Below are positions 1 through 8,587 of a stretch of 54,938 nt of DNA, one piece after another (the first letter of the stretch is position 1; the number at the start of each line of letters is the position of its first letter). Under the pieces are notes generated by a model. It worked only from the letters and a program-made list of their open reading frames with translations, did not search any database and had not been told where the DNA came from. Source of the stretch: Mesorhizobium amorphae (GTDB taxonomy: Bacteria; Pseudomonadota; Alphaproteobacteria; Rhizobiales; Rhizobiaceae); NCBI RefSeq assembly GCF_014843845.1, contig NZ_JHQS01000039.1, forward strand, positions 1 through 54,938, written 5' to 3'. Both the position numbers and the translations under genes were made by a program.

Positions 1-931
1 TGGCGAGGGCGGCCGCGCAGGCAATCGGATTGGCGGTGTAGGAGCTCGAATGAAAGAAGGTCTTCTTCCGGTCCTCGGAATAGTGAGCCTGGAATATGGC
101 GTCGGTGGCAAGCGTTGCCGCCAGCGGGATGGCACCGCCTGTCAAGCCTTTCGAGGTGCACAGGATATCCGGAGAGATGGACGCCTGCTCGCAGGCGAAC
201 ATGGTCCCGGTGCGCCCCCAGCCGGTCATCACCTCGTCGGCGATCAGGAGCGTGCCGGAGGCATCGGCAATCTTCTTCAATTCGGCCAGAACCCAGGCCG
301 GATACATCAGCATGCCGCCGGCGCCAAGCACCAGCGGCTCGACAATCAGCGCGGCGGCGCGCCGGTCGCGGCTGACGGCCTCGAACCGATCGAGCGTCTC
401 CTGCTCGTGTCCCGTGGACGGGAAGGGGATGGTGTCGACCTCGAACAGCAGGGGCTCGTAGGCGGCGTTGAACACACCGCGGGCACCGACGCTCATCGTG
501 CCGATCGTGTCGCCATGATAGCTGTGCTCCATGACGACGATGCGCGAGCGCGGTGGGCCGGTGTTGCGGAAATAGCCGAGCGCCATCTTCAGCGCGACTT
601 CGACGCAGGTCGAGCCGCTGTCGGAATAGAACACCCAGTCGAGTCCAGAGGGAGCGAGGCCGACAAGCGCCTTGGCCAGGCTTTCGGCCGGCTCGTGCGT
701 GAAGCCCGCGAAGATGATCTGGTCGAGGTTCGCCGTGGTCGTCTCGATGGCCTTCATGATGCGGGGATGGCGGTGGCCATGGGTAACGACCCACCAGGAA
801 GAGATGGCGTCCAGGATGCGCGTGCCGTCGGCCTTATTAAGGTAGGCGCCTTCCGTCCGGACGATTTCGGGGATCGCCGGCTCGAGCGCATGCTGTGTGA
901 ACGGATGCCAGACTTGAGACTGCGACATCAT
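1..931 (-). CDS. bioA: BioA, 7,8-diaminopelargonate synthase (3' end outside window)
   Basis: Class III PLP aminotransferase that converts 7-keto-8-aminopelargonate to 7,8-diaminopelargonate with S-adenosylmethionine as amino donor (biotin pathway, cytoplasm). The reading frame runs off the left edge, so about 310 N-terminal residues are present of a usual ~420. The N-terminus reads MMSQSQVWHPFTQHAL. Family signatures visible are SSWWVVTHGHRHP near residue 45, the cofactor Asp in LLIADEVMTGWGRTG, and the likely PLP lysine in CTSKGLTGG. The start ATG at 931-929 overlaps the bioD stop TGA at 930-928 (ATGA), so translation is probably coupled. It is the last visible gene of bioBFDA. A second ATG follows immediately at 928. 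Confidence 0.95.
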   Translation of the reverse strand, partial: MMSQSQVWHPFTQHALEPAIPEIVRTEGAYLNKADGTRILDAISSWWVVTHGHRHPRIMKAIETTTANLDQIIFAGFTHEPAESLAKALVGLAPSGLDWVFYSDSGSTCVEVALKMALGYFRNTGPPRSRIVVMEHSYHGDTIGTMSVGARGVFNAAYEPLLFEVDTIPFPSTGHEQETLDRFEAVSRDRRAAALIVEPLVLGAGGMLMYPAWVLAELKKIADASGTLLIADEVMTGWGRTGTMFACEQASISPDILCTSKGLTGGAIPLAATLATDAIFQAHYSEDRKKTFFHSSSYTANPIACAAALA

Positions 932-1563
932 CCGCCTCCGGCAATCGAGGCAAGGTCAAAGCCGGCAACCATCGCGTCCCTCAGCGTTTCGTTCGTCAGC
1001 GGATCGAGGAGTGGGAGCCTGCCGAGCTGCGGCACGCCGCTGAATTCCACGATTGTCCGTTGCGTATCGGCCACCTCGTCGCCAATGAAGGCGAGGCCAA
1101 TGAGCGGAATTGAGCGGGCCCGCAGGGCCTCGATCGACAGCAGGGTGTGGTTGATCGTGCCGAGCGCGGTGCGAGCGCACAGGATGACCGGCAGCTGCCA
1201 TTGCGCGAATATGTCGATGAACTTTGTCTGCCGGTTGAGCGGCACCATCAGGCCGCCGGCGCCTTCGATGACGAGCGGTGTCGGCAGGACCGGAAATGAA
1301 AGATAGGCAGCCTCGATCGACTTGCCATCGAGTTCGGCCGAGCGATGCGGCGACAGCGGGCTCTTCAAGCGGTAGGCTTCCGGCAGCACGCGCCCTGGCG
1401 GCAGGTCGGCAAGCCGTTCCACAACCTCGCTGTCGGTTTCGCCGTCGAGGCCCGATTGCACCGGCTTCCAGTAGAAACCGTCGAGGAGGCCGGCGAGCCC
1501 GGCCGAAAACACCGTCTTGCCGATTCCGGTATCCGTTCCGGTGACGACGATACGCTCAGTCAT
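928..1563 (-). CDS. bioD: BioD, dethiobiotin synthetase
   Basis: ATP-dependent carboxylase closing the ureido ring of dethiobiotin from diaminopelargonate and CO2. The 211-residue protein starts MTERIVVTG. It has the P-loop GTDTGIGKT at residues 9-17 and the conserved VIEGAGGLMVPL near residue 110. The open frame extends far upstream inside bioF. The ATG at 1563 is chosen because it gives normal family length and overlaps the bioF stop (TGA at 1562-1560). The stop in turn overlaps the bioA start. Both junctions use the four-base ATGA arrangement. No sign of damage. Confidence 0.95.
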   Translation of the reverse strand: MTERIVVTGTDTGIGKTVFSAGLAGLLDGFYWKPVQSGLDGETDSEVVERLADLPPGRVLPEAYRLKSPLSPHRSAELDGKSIEAAYLSFPVLPTPLVIEGAGGLMVPLNRQTKFIDIFAQWQLPVILCARTALGTINHTLLSIEALRARSIPLIGLAFIGDEVADTQRTIVEFSGVPQLGRLPLLDPLTNETLRDAMVAGFDLASIAGGG

Positions 1564-2696
1564 GTTGACGCTAACACCTCGACGAGGGCCTCGACCATGG
1601 CGGAAATGTCGGCTTCGTCGACGTTGAGCGTCAGCGAAATGCGCAGCCGCGACGTGCCCTCGGGCACCGTCGGCGGACGTATGCCGCGTATGTCGAAACC
1701 GCGAGCCTGCAATGACGCCGCCACCGCCATGGTGCGCCTGTTCTCGCCGATGACGAAGGGCTGGATCTGCGAGCCGCTCGGCATCAGGCCGCGCTCGGCC
1801 AATTGGCGGCCCGCAAAGGCGACGCGTTCCTGCAGTTGAATGCGGCGCATGGGCTCGTCGGACAGTATGGCGAGCGCTTCGCGCACCGCGACTGCCATCA
1901 GCGGCGATGGCGCAGTAGCGTAGATGAATGGCCGGCACCGGTTGACGAGATAGTCGCACAGTAGTCCCGGCCCGGTGACCAGCGCACCCGACGCGCCGAG
2001 CGCCTTGCCGCATGTGTGAAGCGCGACAATGTTGTCGCGACCCTCGAAAGCAGCTGCAAGGCCGCGGCCGTCCGGTCCCCAGACGCCGGTGGCATGCGCC
2101 TCGTCGACGACGATGAATGCCTCGTGCCGATCGGCAAGCGCGACCAGGCTCTCCATCGGCGCGCGGTCGCCATCCATGCTGTAGAGGCTTTCGACCACGA
2201 TCCAGACGCGTCCCGTGCCGCCTTCGGCGCGCCAGCGCGTGATCGCATCCTCGACGGCATTCATGTCGTTGTGCGCGGCCAGCACGAACTGGGCGCGTCC
2301 GGCCTGTGCCCCCTCATGCATGCTGGCATGAGCGAGTTCGTCGAGGACCAGCAGGTCGCCCTTCTGCGGCAGCGCGGTCAGAAGGGCGAAGTTGGCGATG
2401 TAGCCGCTGCCGAAGAACAGCGCGCGGTCGGCTCCAAAGAACGTCGCCGCGTCTGCCTCCAGGGCCTCGTGTTCCGGCGTGTTGCCGCGCAACAGCCGCG
2501 ATCCGGTGGCGCCAACCGGTGTGCCGCGCGCAATCGCCGCCGCAACCGCGTCGCCAAGTCTTTTGGAGGCGGCAAGCCCGAGATAATCGTTCGACGAGAA
2601 GTCGAGCCCGGCGCACGGTGACAGCGTCCGTAGCCGGTCCCTGCGCGCCAGCCCCAGCAAGGTCGCGTCATAGCGGGCAAGCGGTGCCCCGCTCAT
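1560..2696 (-). CDS. bioF: BioF, 8-amino-7-oxononanoate synthase
   Basis: PLP enzyme condensing pimeloyl thioester with L-alanine. At 378 residues it has normal family length. Motifs in order: SSNDYLGLA near residue 30, DELAHASMHEG near 140, VVDEAHATGVWG near 198 (the Asp binds the PLP ring nitrogen), and the probable PLP lysine in CGKALGASGA near 230. The start ATG at 2696 overlaps the bioB stop TGA (2695-2693); the end overlaps bioD. Its position between bioB and bioD gives the order bioBFDA, as known from rhizobial symbiosis islands and plasmids. Confidence 0.95.
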   Translation of the reverse strand: MSGAPLARYDATLLGLARRDRLRTLSPCAGLDFSSNDYLGLAASKRLGDAVAAAIARGTPVGATGSRLLRGNTPEHEALEADAATFFGADRALFFGSGYIANFALLTALPQKGDLLVLDELAHASMHEGAQAGRAQFVLAAHNDMNAVEDAITRWRAEGGTGRVWIVVESLYSMDGDRAPMESLVALADRHEAFIVVDEAHATGVWGPDGRGLAAAFEGRDNIVALHTCGKALGASGALVTGPGLLCDYLVNRCRPFIYATAPSPLMAVAVREALAILSDEPMRRIQLQERVAFAGRQLAERGLMPSGSQIQPFVIGENRRTMAVAASLQARGFDIRGIRPPTVPEGTSRLRISLTLNVDEADISAMVEALVEVLAST

Positions 2697-3691
2697 TGCG
2701 CCTCAAGTTCCATCGGCTCGATGCCAAGGCGCCGGAACAAGAGGGTATCCTTGTCTTCGTCTGGATTGTCCGCGGTCAGCAGCGTGTCGCCGACGAAGAT
2801 CGAGTTGGCGCCGGCAAAGAAACACAGCGCCTGCATCTCGTCGGTCATGGCGGTACGGCCGGCGGAAAGACGGACATGCGATTTCGGCATCATGATGCGT
2901 GCCAGCGCGATCACGCGCACGAATTCGATCGGCTCGATCGGCTTGGCGTCGGCAAGCGGGGTGCCGGCGATCGGGATCAGCATGTTGATCGGAACGCTTT
3001 CGGGATGTTCCGGCAGATTGGCCAGCGTCACCAGCATATCGATCCGGTCCACCGGCTCTTCGCCCATGCCGACAATGCCGCCGCAGCAGACCTTGATGCC
3101 GGATTGGCGTACCTGTTCGAGCGTATCGAGCCGGTCTGCAAAGCTGCGCGTGCTGATGATCTCGCTGTAGTAGCGTTCCGACGTATCGATGTTGTGGTTG
3201 TAATAGTCGAGACCAGCCTGTTTCAGACGAGCGGTCTGCTCAAGATCGAGCATGCCGAGGGTCATGCAGGTCTCCATGCCGAGTGCTTTCACGCCCTCGA
3301 CCATGGCCACGACCGCATCCATGTCGCGCGCCTTGGGGTTTCGCCAGGCGGCACCCATACAATAGCGGGTGGCGCCGGCGTCGCGCGCCTTGGTCGCCTC
3401 GGCGATGACCCGCCTGACCTCCATCAGCTTCGACGCCTTCAGGCCCGTTTCGTGATGCGCCGACTGGCTGCAATAGCCGCAATCCTCCGGGCATCCGCCT
3501 GTCTTGATGCTGAGGAGGCGGCTGAGCTGGACCTTGTTGGGATCGAAATTCTCGCGGTGGACGGTTTGCGCCAGGAAGAGGAGATTGTTGAAAGGTGCGT
3601 CGTGGAGCGCGCGAGCCTTCTCCAAGGTCCACATCCCGCGATCAGCGCATTGCGCCCGTGGCATCGTCTTAGTCGGATTGGTGTCGTGCAT
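2693..3691 (-). CDS. bioB: BioB, biotin synthase (radical SAM)
   Basis: Inserts sulfur into dethiobiotin using two iron-sulfur clusters. The radical-SAM cluster motif is GGCPEDCGYCSQS with Cys67, Cys71 and Cys74 (C-x3-C-x2-C). Other conserved cysteines for the second cluster occur in RYCMGAAWRNP and MTLGMLDLEQ contexts, and there is an arginine-rich stretch HVRLSAGR near residue 270. The 332-residue length is typical. The start at 3691 is the first in the frame; a downstream Met20 is possible. It lies 95 bases after nadC on the same strand, so nadABC and bioBFDA may form one transcript, although a separate promoter in that gap cannot be excluded. Confidence 0.95.
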   Translation of the reverse strand: MHDTNPTKTMPRAQCADRGMWTLEKARALHDAPFNNLLFLAQTVHRENFDPNKVQLSRLLSIKTGGCPEDCGYCSQSAHHETGLKASKLMEVRRVIAEATKARDAGATRYCMGAAWRNPKARDMDAVVAMVEGVKALGMETCMTLGMLDLEQTARLKQAGLDYYNHNIDTSERYYSEIISTRSFADRLDTLEQVRQSGIKVCCGGIVGMGEEPVDRIDMLVTLANLPEHPESVPINMLIPIAGTPLADAKPIEPIEFVRVIALARIMMPKSHVRLSAGRTAMTDEMQALCFFAGANSIFVGDTLLTADNPDEDKDTLLFRRLGIEPMELEAQ

Positions 3692-3786
3692 GTCGTCCTG
3701 TTCTCAGTTCTTGGCTTGCCGTATCTTCGTCGTCCGATTCAGGCCGGTTGAATGTGTGTCGATCCTGACCGTTTGCTCGTGGGTTA

Positions 3787-4641
3787 TCAGCGCGCTCGAA
3801 AATCAAGTCCGATATCGAGGATCGGCGCGCTATGGGTCAGCCAGCCGATGGAGATAAGATCGATGCCGGTGGCGGCGATGGCTGGCGCTGACGCGGCGGT
3901 GATCCTGCCCGATGCTTCGGTGATGGCTCGACCGGCGACCATCAGCACCGCCTCTCGCAATTGGTCAACCGACATGTTGTCAAGCAGGATGGCGTCGGGG
4001 GCGAGCGTCAGGGCCTCTTCCAACTGGGTCAGCGTATCGACCTCGACTTCGATCTTGACGAGATGACCTGCACTTGCTCGCGCGCGCTTGATGGCCGCAC
4101 GGATCCCGCCGGCGATGGTGATGTGGTTGTCCTTGATCAGGATGGCGTCATCGAGGCCGAAGCGGTGATTGGCGCCCCCACCCGCGCGCACGGCGTATTT
4201 TTCGATAGCGCGCAAGCCGGGTGTCGTCTTGCGGGTGCAGACGATCTTCGCAGGGTGTTCGCGAACGGCTGCGACAATCGACGCGGTCGCGGTGGCAATG
4301 CCACTCAGATGGCATAAAAAATTGAGCGCGGTGCGTTCTGCGGTGAGAATGGTCCTGGCCGGGCCACTTACCGATGCGATGACCTCCCCTTCCACGACAC
4401 TACTGCCGTCTGGCCGCTCCACCGAGATTTCAACATCGGGACTGATCAGGCGGAAGGCCAGAATGGCCAGATCGAGCCCCACAACAATCCCGCGCTGGCG
4501 CGCCGCCAGCACGGTTCTTGCATAGTGGTAGGGTGTTACAATGGCGTCCGTAGTTACGTCACCGGCTCTGCCGAGGTCTTCGAGAAGGGCTGCCCGCACC
4601 AGTGGTTCGAGCATAATGACGGGAAGGGGGCTGAGGTTCAT
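3787..4641 (-). CDS. nadC: NadC, quinolinate phosphoribosyltransferase
   Basis: Decarboxylating transferase that makes nicotinate mononucleotide from quinolinate and PRPP (de novo NAD synthesis). At 284 residues it has normal length. Family signatures include EDLGRAGDVTTDAI near residue 20, CTRKTTPGLRAIEKYAV near 140 (substrate-binding Arg/Lys), GGGANHRFGLDDAILIKDNH near 155-175 and ILLDNMS near 220. The ATG at 4641 overlaps the nadB stop (4640-4638) as ATGA, so nadA-nadB-nadC is a tightly coupled operon. bioB follows 95 bases downstream. Confidence 0.95.
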   Translation of the reverse strand: MNLSPLPVIMLEPLVRAALLEDLGRAGDVTTDAIVTPYHYARTVLAARQRGIVVGLDLAILAFRLISPDVEISVERPDGSSVVEGEVIASVSGPARTILTAERTALNFLCHLSGIATATASIVAAVREHPAKIVCTRKTTPGLRAIEKYAVRAGGGANHRFGLDDAILIKDNHITIAGGIRAAIKRARASAGHLVKIEVEVDTLTQLEEALTLAPDAILLDNMSVDQLREAVLMVAGRAITEASGRITAASAPAIAATGIDLISIGWLTHSAPILDIGLDFRAR

Positions 4642-6182
4642 GACGTGAGGCCTGCCAGCGCTGGAGAATTTGCGAGTTCCCGCGCTGCGCCTAAGGCCGC
4701 TTCGAGTGTGATTTCGGACCGTCTGGCAACGGGTGCCTGATGGGGAAAATCCGTCCGGTAGTGGGCGCCTCGGCTTTCCTCGCGCCGCAACGCTGCAATC
4801 GCGATCATCAGCCCAACGGCCGCCGGGTCCGCTGCTGCGTGCTTGCTTTCGGCTATCGGCAGCAAGGCCCGTATAGCTGCTTTCAAACCTGCACCATTCC
4901 GGACGATGCCGAGTGCGGGCGACAGGGAGGGACGCACGGGTATGGGATCAGGCGATGGGTAATCGCCTCCAAACGCAGGCTTTGTCCTGCGGGCAGGGGT
5001 TCCGGCCACGCTTTCCGCGACCCAGCGCGCGCACACGACCGCCTCAGTCAGGGAATTGCTGGCGAGCCTGTTGGCGCCATGCAGTCCGGTCGAGGCGACT
5101 TCGCCGCAGGCCCAGAGCCCCTTGACGGAGGTGCGGCCGGATCCGTCAACCGCCACTCCACCCATGTGGTAGTGTTGGGCGGGGCGAACGGGAATAAGGT
5201 CCCGCGCCGGATTGATGCCGGCTCCACGGCAGGCAGATGCGATTGTGGGGAACTGTCGCGCGAATTCCGAACCCGGCCGTCGCCGCGCGTCGAGGAAAAC
5301 GCGGTGGCCGTTGGCCAGATGGTTCCATACGGCGCGCGCCAGGACATCGCGAGACGCAAGTTCCGCCCCTGGCACGCCCCCGAGAAAGGGCCGGCCGGTT
5401 TCGTCGATGAGGGCGGCACCTTCGCCGCGAACAGCCTCGCTGATGAGCGTCATCGGGCGTTCGGGCCCGTCAAGCGCGGTCGGGTGGAACTGGATGAACT
5501 CGAGGTCGGCAAGGACAGCTCCCGCGCGGGCCGCAAGCGCCAGGCCCTGTCCGCAACTGCCGGATGGATTGGTGGTGTCTAGAAATAGCCCGCCGATCCC
5601 ACCGCTGGCGAGGACGACGCGCCGTGAGCCGAAGAAAACGGATCCTAGCGAACAGCTCGCCCAGACGCCGCGGATCGCATTGTCGCTCACCGCCAGCCGG
5701 CGCGCTTCCACGCCCTCCAGGACAACAATCGATGGAGTGGAACGCACGGCCGCGATCAGGGCACGCATGATCTCACGCCCGCTGCCGTCGCCATGCGCAT
5801 GAACGATGCGACGCCGGCTATGCGCGGCCTCCAATCCGAGGCGCAGACACCCTTTCAGCGTCCGGTCGAAGGGGACCCCGAGGCCCGCAAGCCCCTCGAT
5901 CGCAGCAGGCGCTGCCTTTAGGACGCGGTCCGCCATGTCTCTGTCGCAGAGCCCGTCCCCTGCGGTAAGCGTGTCGGCAAGGTGCAGCGCCGTATCATCG
6001 TCATTACCGAGGCTCGCGGCCAGACCGCCCTGTGCCCAGGTGCTCGACGTGTCGGCCCCCAGCAGGGTCCTGGACAGAAGAAGCACTGGCTCCGGCGCCA
6101 GATGAAGCGCGGTCATGAGCCCGGCGATGCCGCCGCCAATGATAATGGGCCGCCCGAAGAAGCTGCGGACATCGGCGCTCAA
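4638..6182 (-). CDS. nadB: NadB, L-aspartate oxidase
   Basis: FAD enzyme that oxidises L-aspartate to iminoaspartate, the partner substrate of NadA. The dinucleotide-binding motif IIIGGGIAGLMTALHLA is near residues 12-28, followed by the flavin-site region SSTWAQGGLAASLG, the succinate-dehydrogenase-type HPTAL near 225, and ACGEVASTGLHGANRLASNS near 345. The open frame continues upstream inside nadA without a plausible start. The TTG at 6182 is proposed because it overlaps the nadA stop (TTGA) and gives 514 residues, the usual length. The start is therefore inferred; the gene identity is secure. Confidence 0.92.
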   Translation of the reverse strand: MSADVRSFFGRPIIIGGGIAGLMTALHLAPEPVLLLSRTLLGADTSSTWAQGGLAASLGNDDDTALHLADTLTAGDGLCDRDMADRVLKAAPAAIEGLAGLGVPFDRTLKGCLRLGLEAAHSRRRIVHAHGDGSGREIMRALIAAVRSTPSIVVLEGVEARRLAVSDNAIRGVWASCSLGSVFFGSRRVVLASGGIGGLFLDTTNPSGSCGQGLALAARAGAVLADLEFIQFHPTALDGPERPMTLISEAVRGEGAALIDETGRPFLGGVPGAELASRDVLARAVWNHLANGHRVFLDARRRPGSEFARQFPTIASACRGAGINPARDLIPVRPAQHYHMGGVAVDGSGRTSVKGLWACGEVASTGLHGANRLASNSLTEAVVCARWVAESVAGTPARRTKPAFGGDYPSPDPIPVRPSLSPALGIVRNGAGLKAAIRALLPIAESKHAAADPAAVGLMIAIAALRREESRGAHYRTDFPHQAPVARRSEITLEAALGAARELANSPALAGLTS

Positions 6183-7153
6183 AGTGCCAGCATCCGTTCG
6201 ACCGCAAGCCGCGCGCGCTGGGCGATTTCCGGCTCGATTGTCACGATATGGCGGTTCTGCTCCAGCGCCGCACGGATGTTGGCGAGTGTTATCCGCTTCA
6301 TGTGCGGGCACAAATTGCAGGGCCGGATGAACTCGAGCTCCGGATGCTGGAGCGCGATATTGTCGCTCATCGAACATTCCGTCAGCAGCACTACGCGTGG
6401 CGGCTTTTGCAGCCCGACATAGTCGGACATGGCCGCGGTCGAACCGGAAAAGTCGGCCTCGGCCACCACTTCGGGCGGGCACTCGGGGTGAGCTAGCACC
6501 ACGACGCCAGGATGTGCCTGACGCAATTCACGAACGTCGCAGGCAGTGAAGCGCTCGTGCACCTCACAATGGCCCTTCCAGGCCAGGATCTCGACATCCG
6601 TCTCGGCAGCGACGTTCTTGGCCAGATATTCATCCGGCAGCATGATCACCCGAGGAACACCCAGGGACTCCACCACAGCCCGCGCATTGCCCGATGTGCA
6701 GCAGATGTCGGACTCGGCTTTCACTTCCGCCGACGTGTTGACATAGGTGACAATCGGCACATTCGGAATGCGCTGACGCATTAGGCGCACGTCCTCGGCG
6801 GTAATCGAGTCGGCCAGGGAACAGCCTGCGTGCAAGTCGGGGATCAGCACCGTCTTTTGCGGATTGAGCAGCTTTGCCGTCTCGGCCATGAAATGCACGC
6901 CGGCAAGCACGATCACGTCCGCTTCGGTCGACATCGCCTTGCGGGCAAGCGCCAGGCTGTCGCCGACGATATCTGCGACACAGTGGAAGATCTCCGGCGT
7001 CTGGTAGTTGTGCGCCAGGATAACGGCGTTGCGCTCCCGCTTCAGCGCCAGAATTGCCTCGATATCGTCCAGAAAGATCGGCCATTCGATCGGGGGGATG
7101 ACGCGCCGAACGCGGTCGTACAGGGACGCGCCCGAAGGCAAGACGGCGCTCAT
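6179..7153 (-). CDS. nadA: NadA, quinolinate synthase
   Basis: 4Fe-4S enzyme that condenses iminoaspartate with dihydroxyacetone phosphate to quinolinate. At 324 residues it has normal length. Recognisable family blocks are VILAHNYQTPEI near residue 43, GVHFMAETAKLLNP near 85, PDLHAGCSLADSI (first cluster cysteine), ICCTSGNA near 150, and CNLCPHMKRITL near 280 (last cluster cysteine). It is the first gene of nadABC. A 64-base gap upstream contains inverted repeats that probably bind the NadQ regulator encoded just before it. Confidence 0.95.
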   Translation of the reverse strand: MSAVLPSGASLYDRVRRVIPPIEWPIFLDDIEAILALKRERNAVILAHNYQTPEIFHCVADIVGDSLALARKAMSTEADVIVLAGVHFMAETAKLLNPQKTVLIPDLHAGCSLADSITAEDVRLMRQRIPNVPIVTYVNTSAEVKAESDICCTSGNARAVVESLGVPRVIMLPDEYLAKNVAAETDVEILAWKGHCEVHERFTACDVRELRQAHPGVVVLAHPECPPEVVAEADFSGSTAAMSDYVGLQKPPRVVLLTECSMSDNIALQHPELEFIRPCNLCPHMKRITLANIRAALEQNRHIVTIEPEIAQRARLAVERMLAL

Positions 7154-7164
7154 CGAGCCTCCAA

Positions 7165-7211
7165 TTATAGTCTACATGATTATAAGACCTATATATTCGT
7201 TGTGACTATAA
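7165..7211 (-). promoter_or_regulatory. Candidate NadQ operator before nadA
   Basis: The AT-rich gap between nadQ and nadA contains TTATAGTC (7165-7172) facing GATTATAA (7178-7185), a near-perfect dyad. A third half-site GACTATAA (7204-7211) is the exact reverse complement of the first. It lies 12-58 bases upstream of the nadA ATG. NadQ is known as a repressor of nadABC in alphaproteobacteria. Assigning these repeats to it is inference from position and symmetry. Confidence 0.55.
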
Positions 7212-7217
7212 GCCATG

Positions 7218-8186
7218 TCAACCCCGGGTGAGCGGCAATTTTGTCCCGGCCACAGGCCTCTCGTCGAGGATGGCGTGGCGGAAGCGGTAGAGCTGCGCCG
7301 GCCGGCCACCGGTTTCGGCGGTCGTCTCCCCAGTCTTCTCAACCAGCTCTTGCTGCTCGATAAGCCGTCGAAAGTTCGGCTTGTTGATGAGCCTGCCGGA
7401 GAGCGCCTCCACGGTTCGCTGCAGCTGCAAAAGTGTGAAAACCGGCGGCATCAGCTCGAAGACGACGGGCCGGTATTTGATCTTGGAGCGCAGTCGCGCG
7501 ATAGCGGTCGCCACGATGCGGCGGTGATCGGCGACCATGAACTTGCCGGCCACCAGCGGAGGCGGCGTCGCGTCCCGTCGGCTTCCGGCCTCTTGGACCA
7601 GGCCTGCTTCGTAGACCAACTCATAGCGTTGAAGCGTGAGTTCCTCGTTCCAATGGCGGTCGTCGAAGCCGAAGGCGATCGCCGCCCGCTGCCGGCGTTC
7701 GCGTCGCGTGGCGGCGTCGCTGGCGCCGTCTGCCCATTCAATCAGGCGCGGTCGCAGAACATCCAGAACCACCGGCGGCGTGCCGGAGCGGTGGTCCTCC
7801 CATGGAAAATATTCATACCAACTTTGCCAGCCGCACTGGGGCGAACCCGCGGCCTGTTCCTTGCGGGTCAATGCGAGATAGCTGATGGCGATGACGCGCT
7901 GCTGGCGCGCGGCGCCGACGCGGTCCCGGTCGGCGAAGGTGTAGAGTTGCTCAATGTACCCCAGCGGATGGCCGGTTTGCTGCTCCACCCACCCCCTCAA
8001 ACCGGATTGCGGCGATCGGTGCTCAAGCGCAAATGGTCCGGAGGGCAGGGTGTCCGCCTGCCCGATGGTGAGGACACAGGGTTCACTGTCGTTTACGGCG
8101 ACGACAACGGCGATCAGGTCCACTTTGACTTCGTCAGCCTTGATGGCGCCTTTGTCTTTCCTGGTTCCTGTTGCCTGATGGTCCAT
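7218..8186 (-). CDS. nadQ: NadQ-type Nudix-related regulator of NAD synthesis
   Basis: 322-residue protein that resembles the COG4111 Nudix-derived transcription factors. The N-terminal half has VDLIAVVVAVND and the Nudix-like stretches GYIEQLYTFADRD and VIAISYLALTRKEQ (about residues 25-110). The catalytic Nudix box is not recognisable, as expected for a ligand-sensing domain. The C-terminal part (about 210-300) looks like a winged helix, including MPPVFTLLQLQRTVEAL. It lies directly upstream of nadABC on the same strand, with palindromic half-sites in between. This fits the NadQ repressor of rhizobial nadABC. Identity rests on family pattern and context, not on a search. Confidence 0.75.
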   Translation of the reverse strand: MDHQATGTRKDKGAIKADEVKVDLIAVVVAVNDSEPCVLTIGQADTLPSGPFALEHRSPQSGLRGWVEQQTGHPLGYIEQLYTFADRDRVGAARQQRVIAISYLALTRKEQAAGSPQCGWQSWYEYFPWEDHRSGTPPVVLDVLRPRLIEWADGASDAATRRERRQRAAIAFGFDDRHWNEELTLQRYELVYEAGLVQEAGSRRDATPPPLVAGKFMVADHRRIVATAIARLRSKIKYRPVVFELMPPVFTLLQLQRTVEALSGRLINKPNFRRLIEQQELVEKTGETTAETGGRPAQLYRFRHAILDERPVAGTKLPLTRG

Positions 8187-8359
8187 GTTCGCGAAAGTGG
8201 TTAGCCCAGTCTCGGGCGCCTTAATCGATTTAATGTAAGCGTGGCTGCCCGCACGTCAACACCGCAGTGCTGCACGGCCTTTTTTAGCTCTTCGCACTTG
8301 CACAAAAATGTGCCAAACGCGACGCCCGTCGGGGGTAACGCAAGGGAAGGAGGCACGGG

Positions 8360-8587
8360 GTGAGCGCAGCTGGAGATACAAACGCTATTACACCGCCGGA
8401 TATTCGCTTGCTTAAGGGCCAGATTCCACTCGTATGCCTGACGGCATATACCACGCCGATCGCGAAGCTGGTTGATCGACACTGCGACATCGTCCTCGTC
8501 GGCGACGCCGCCGATGTGAGGGACCGGCGCTTTCCGGCGGCCGAACATGTCTACGCCGCCGCGTCGAGGGCCGGAGACGTCGCATGA
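8360..8587 (+). pseudogene. panB: panB relic with in-frame internal deletion, leader to panC
   Basis: 75-codon frame starting with GTG at 8360, 6 bases after a strong AAGGAGG (8347-8353). Its first ~45 residues match the start of ketopantoate hydroxymethyltransferase (ITPPDIRLLKG, VCLTAYTTPIAKLVD, DIVLVGD). The last ~25 (DVRDRRFPAAEHVYAA) resemble the extreme C-terminus of PanB. About 200 central residues are missing but the frame is kept. It ends in ATGA overlapping panC (8584-8587), so it may survive as a translational leader. It cannot be an active enzyme. Confidence 0.8.

Noticed and set aside
928..2013. Upstream extension of bioD through bioF
   Set aside because: Residues before MTERIVVTG are bioF read in another frame; the ATG at 1563 overlaps the bioF stop.
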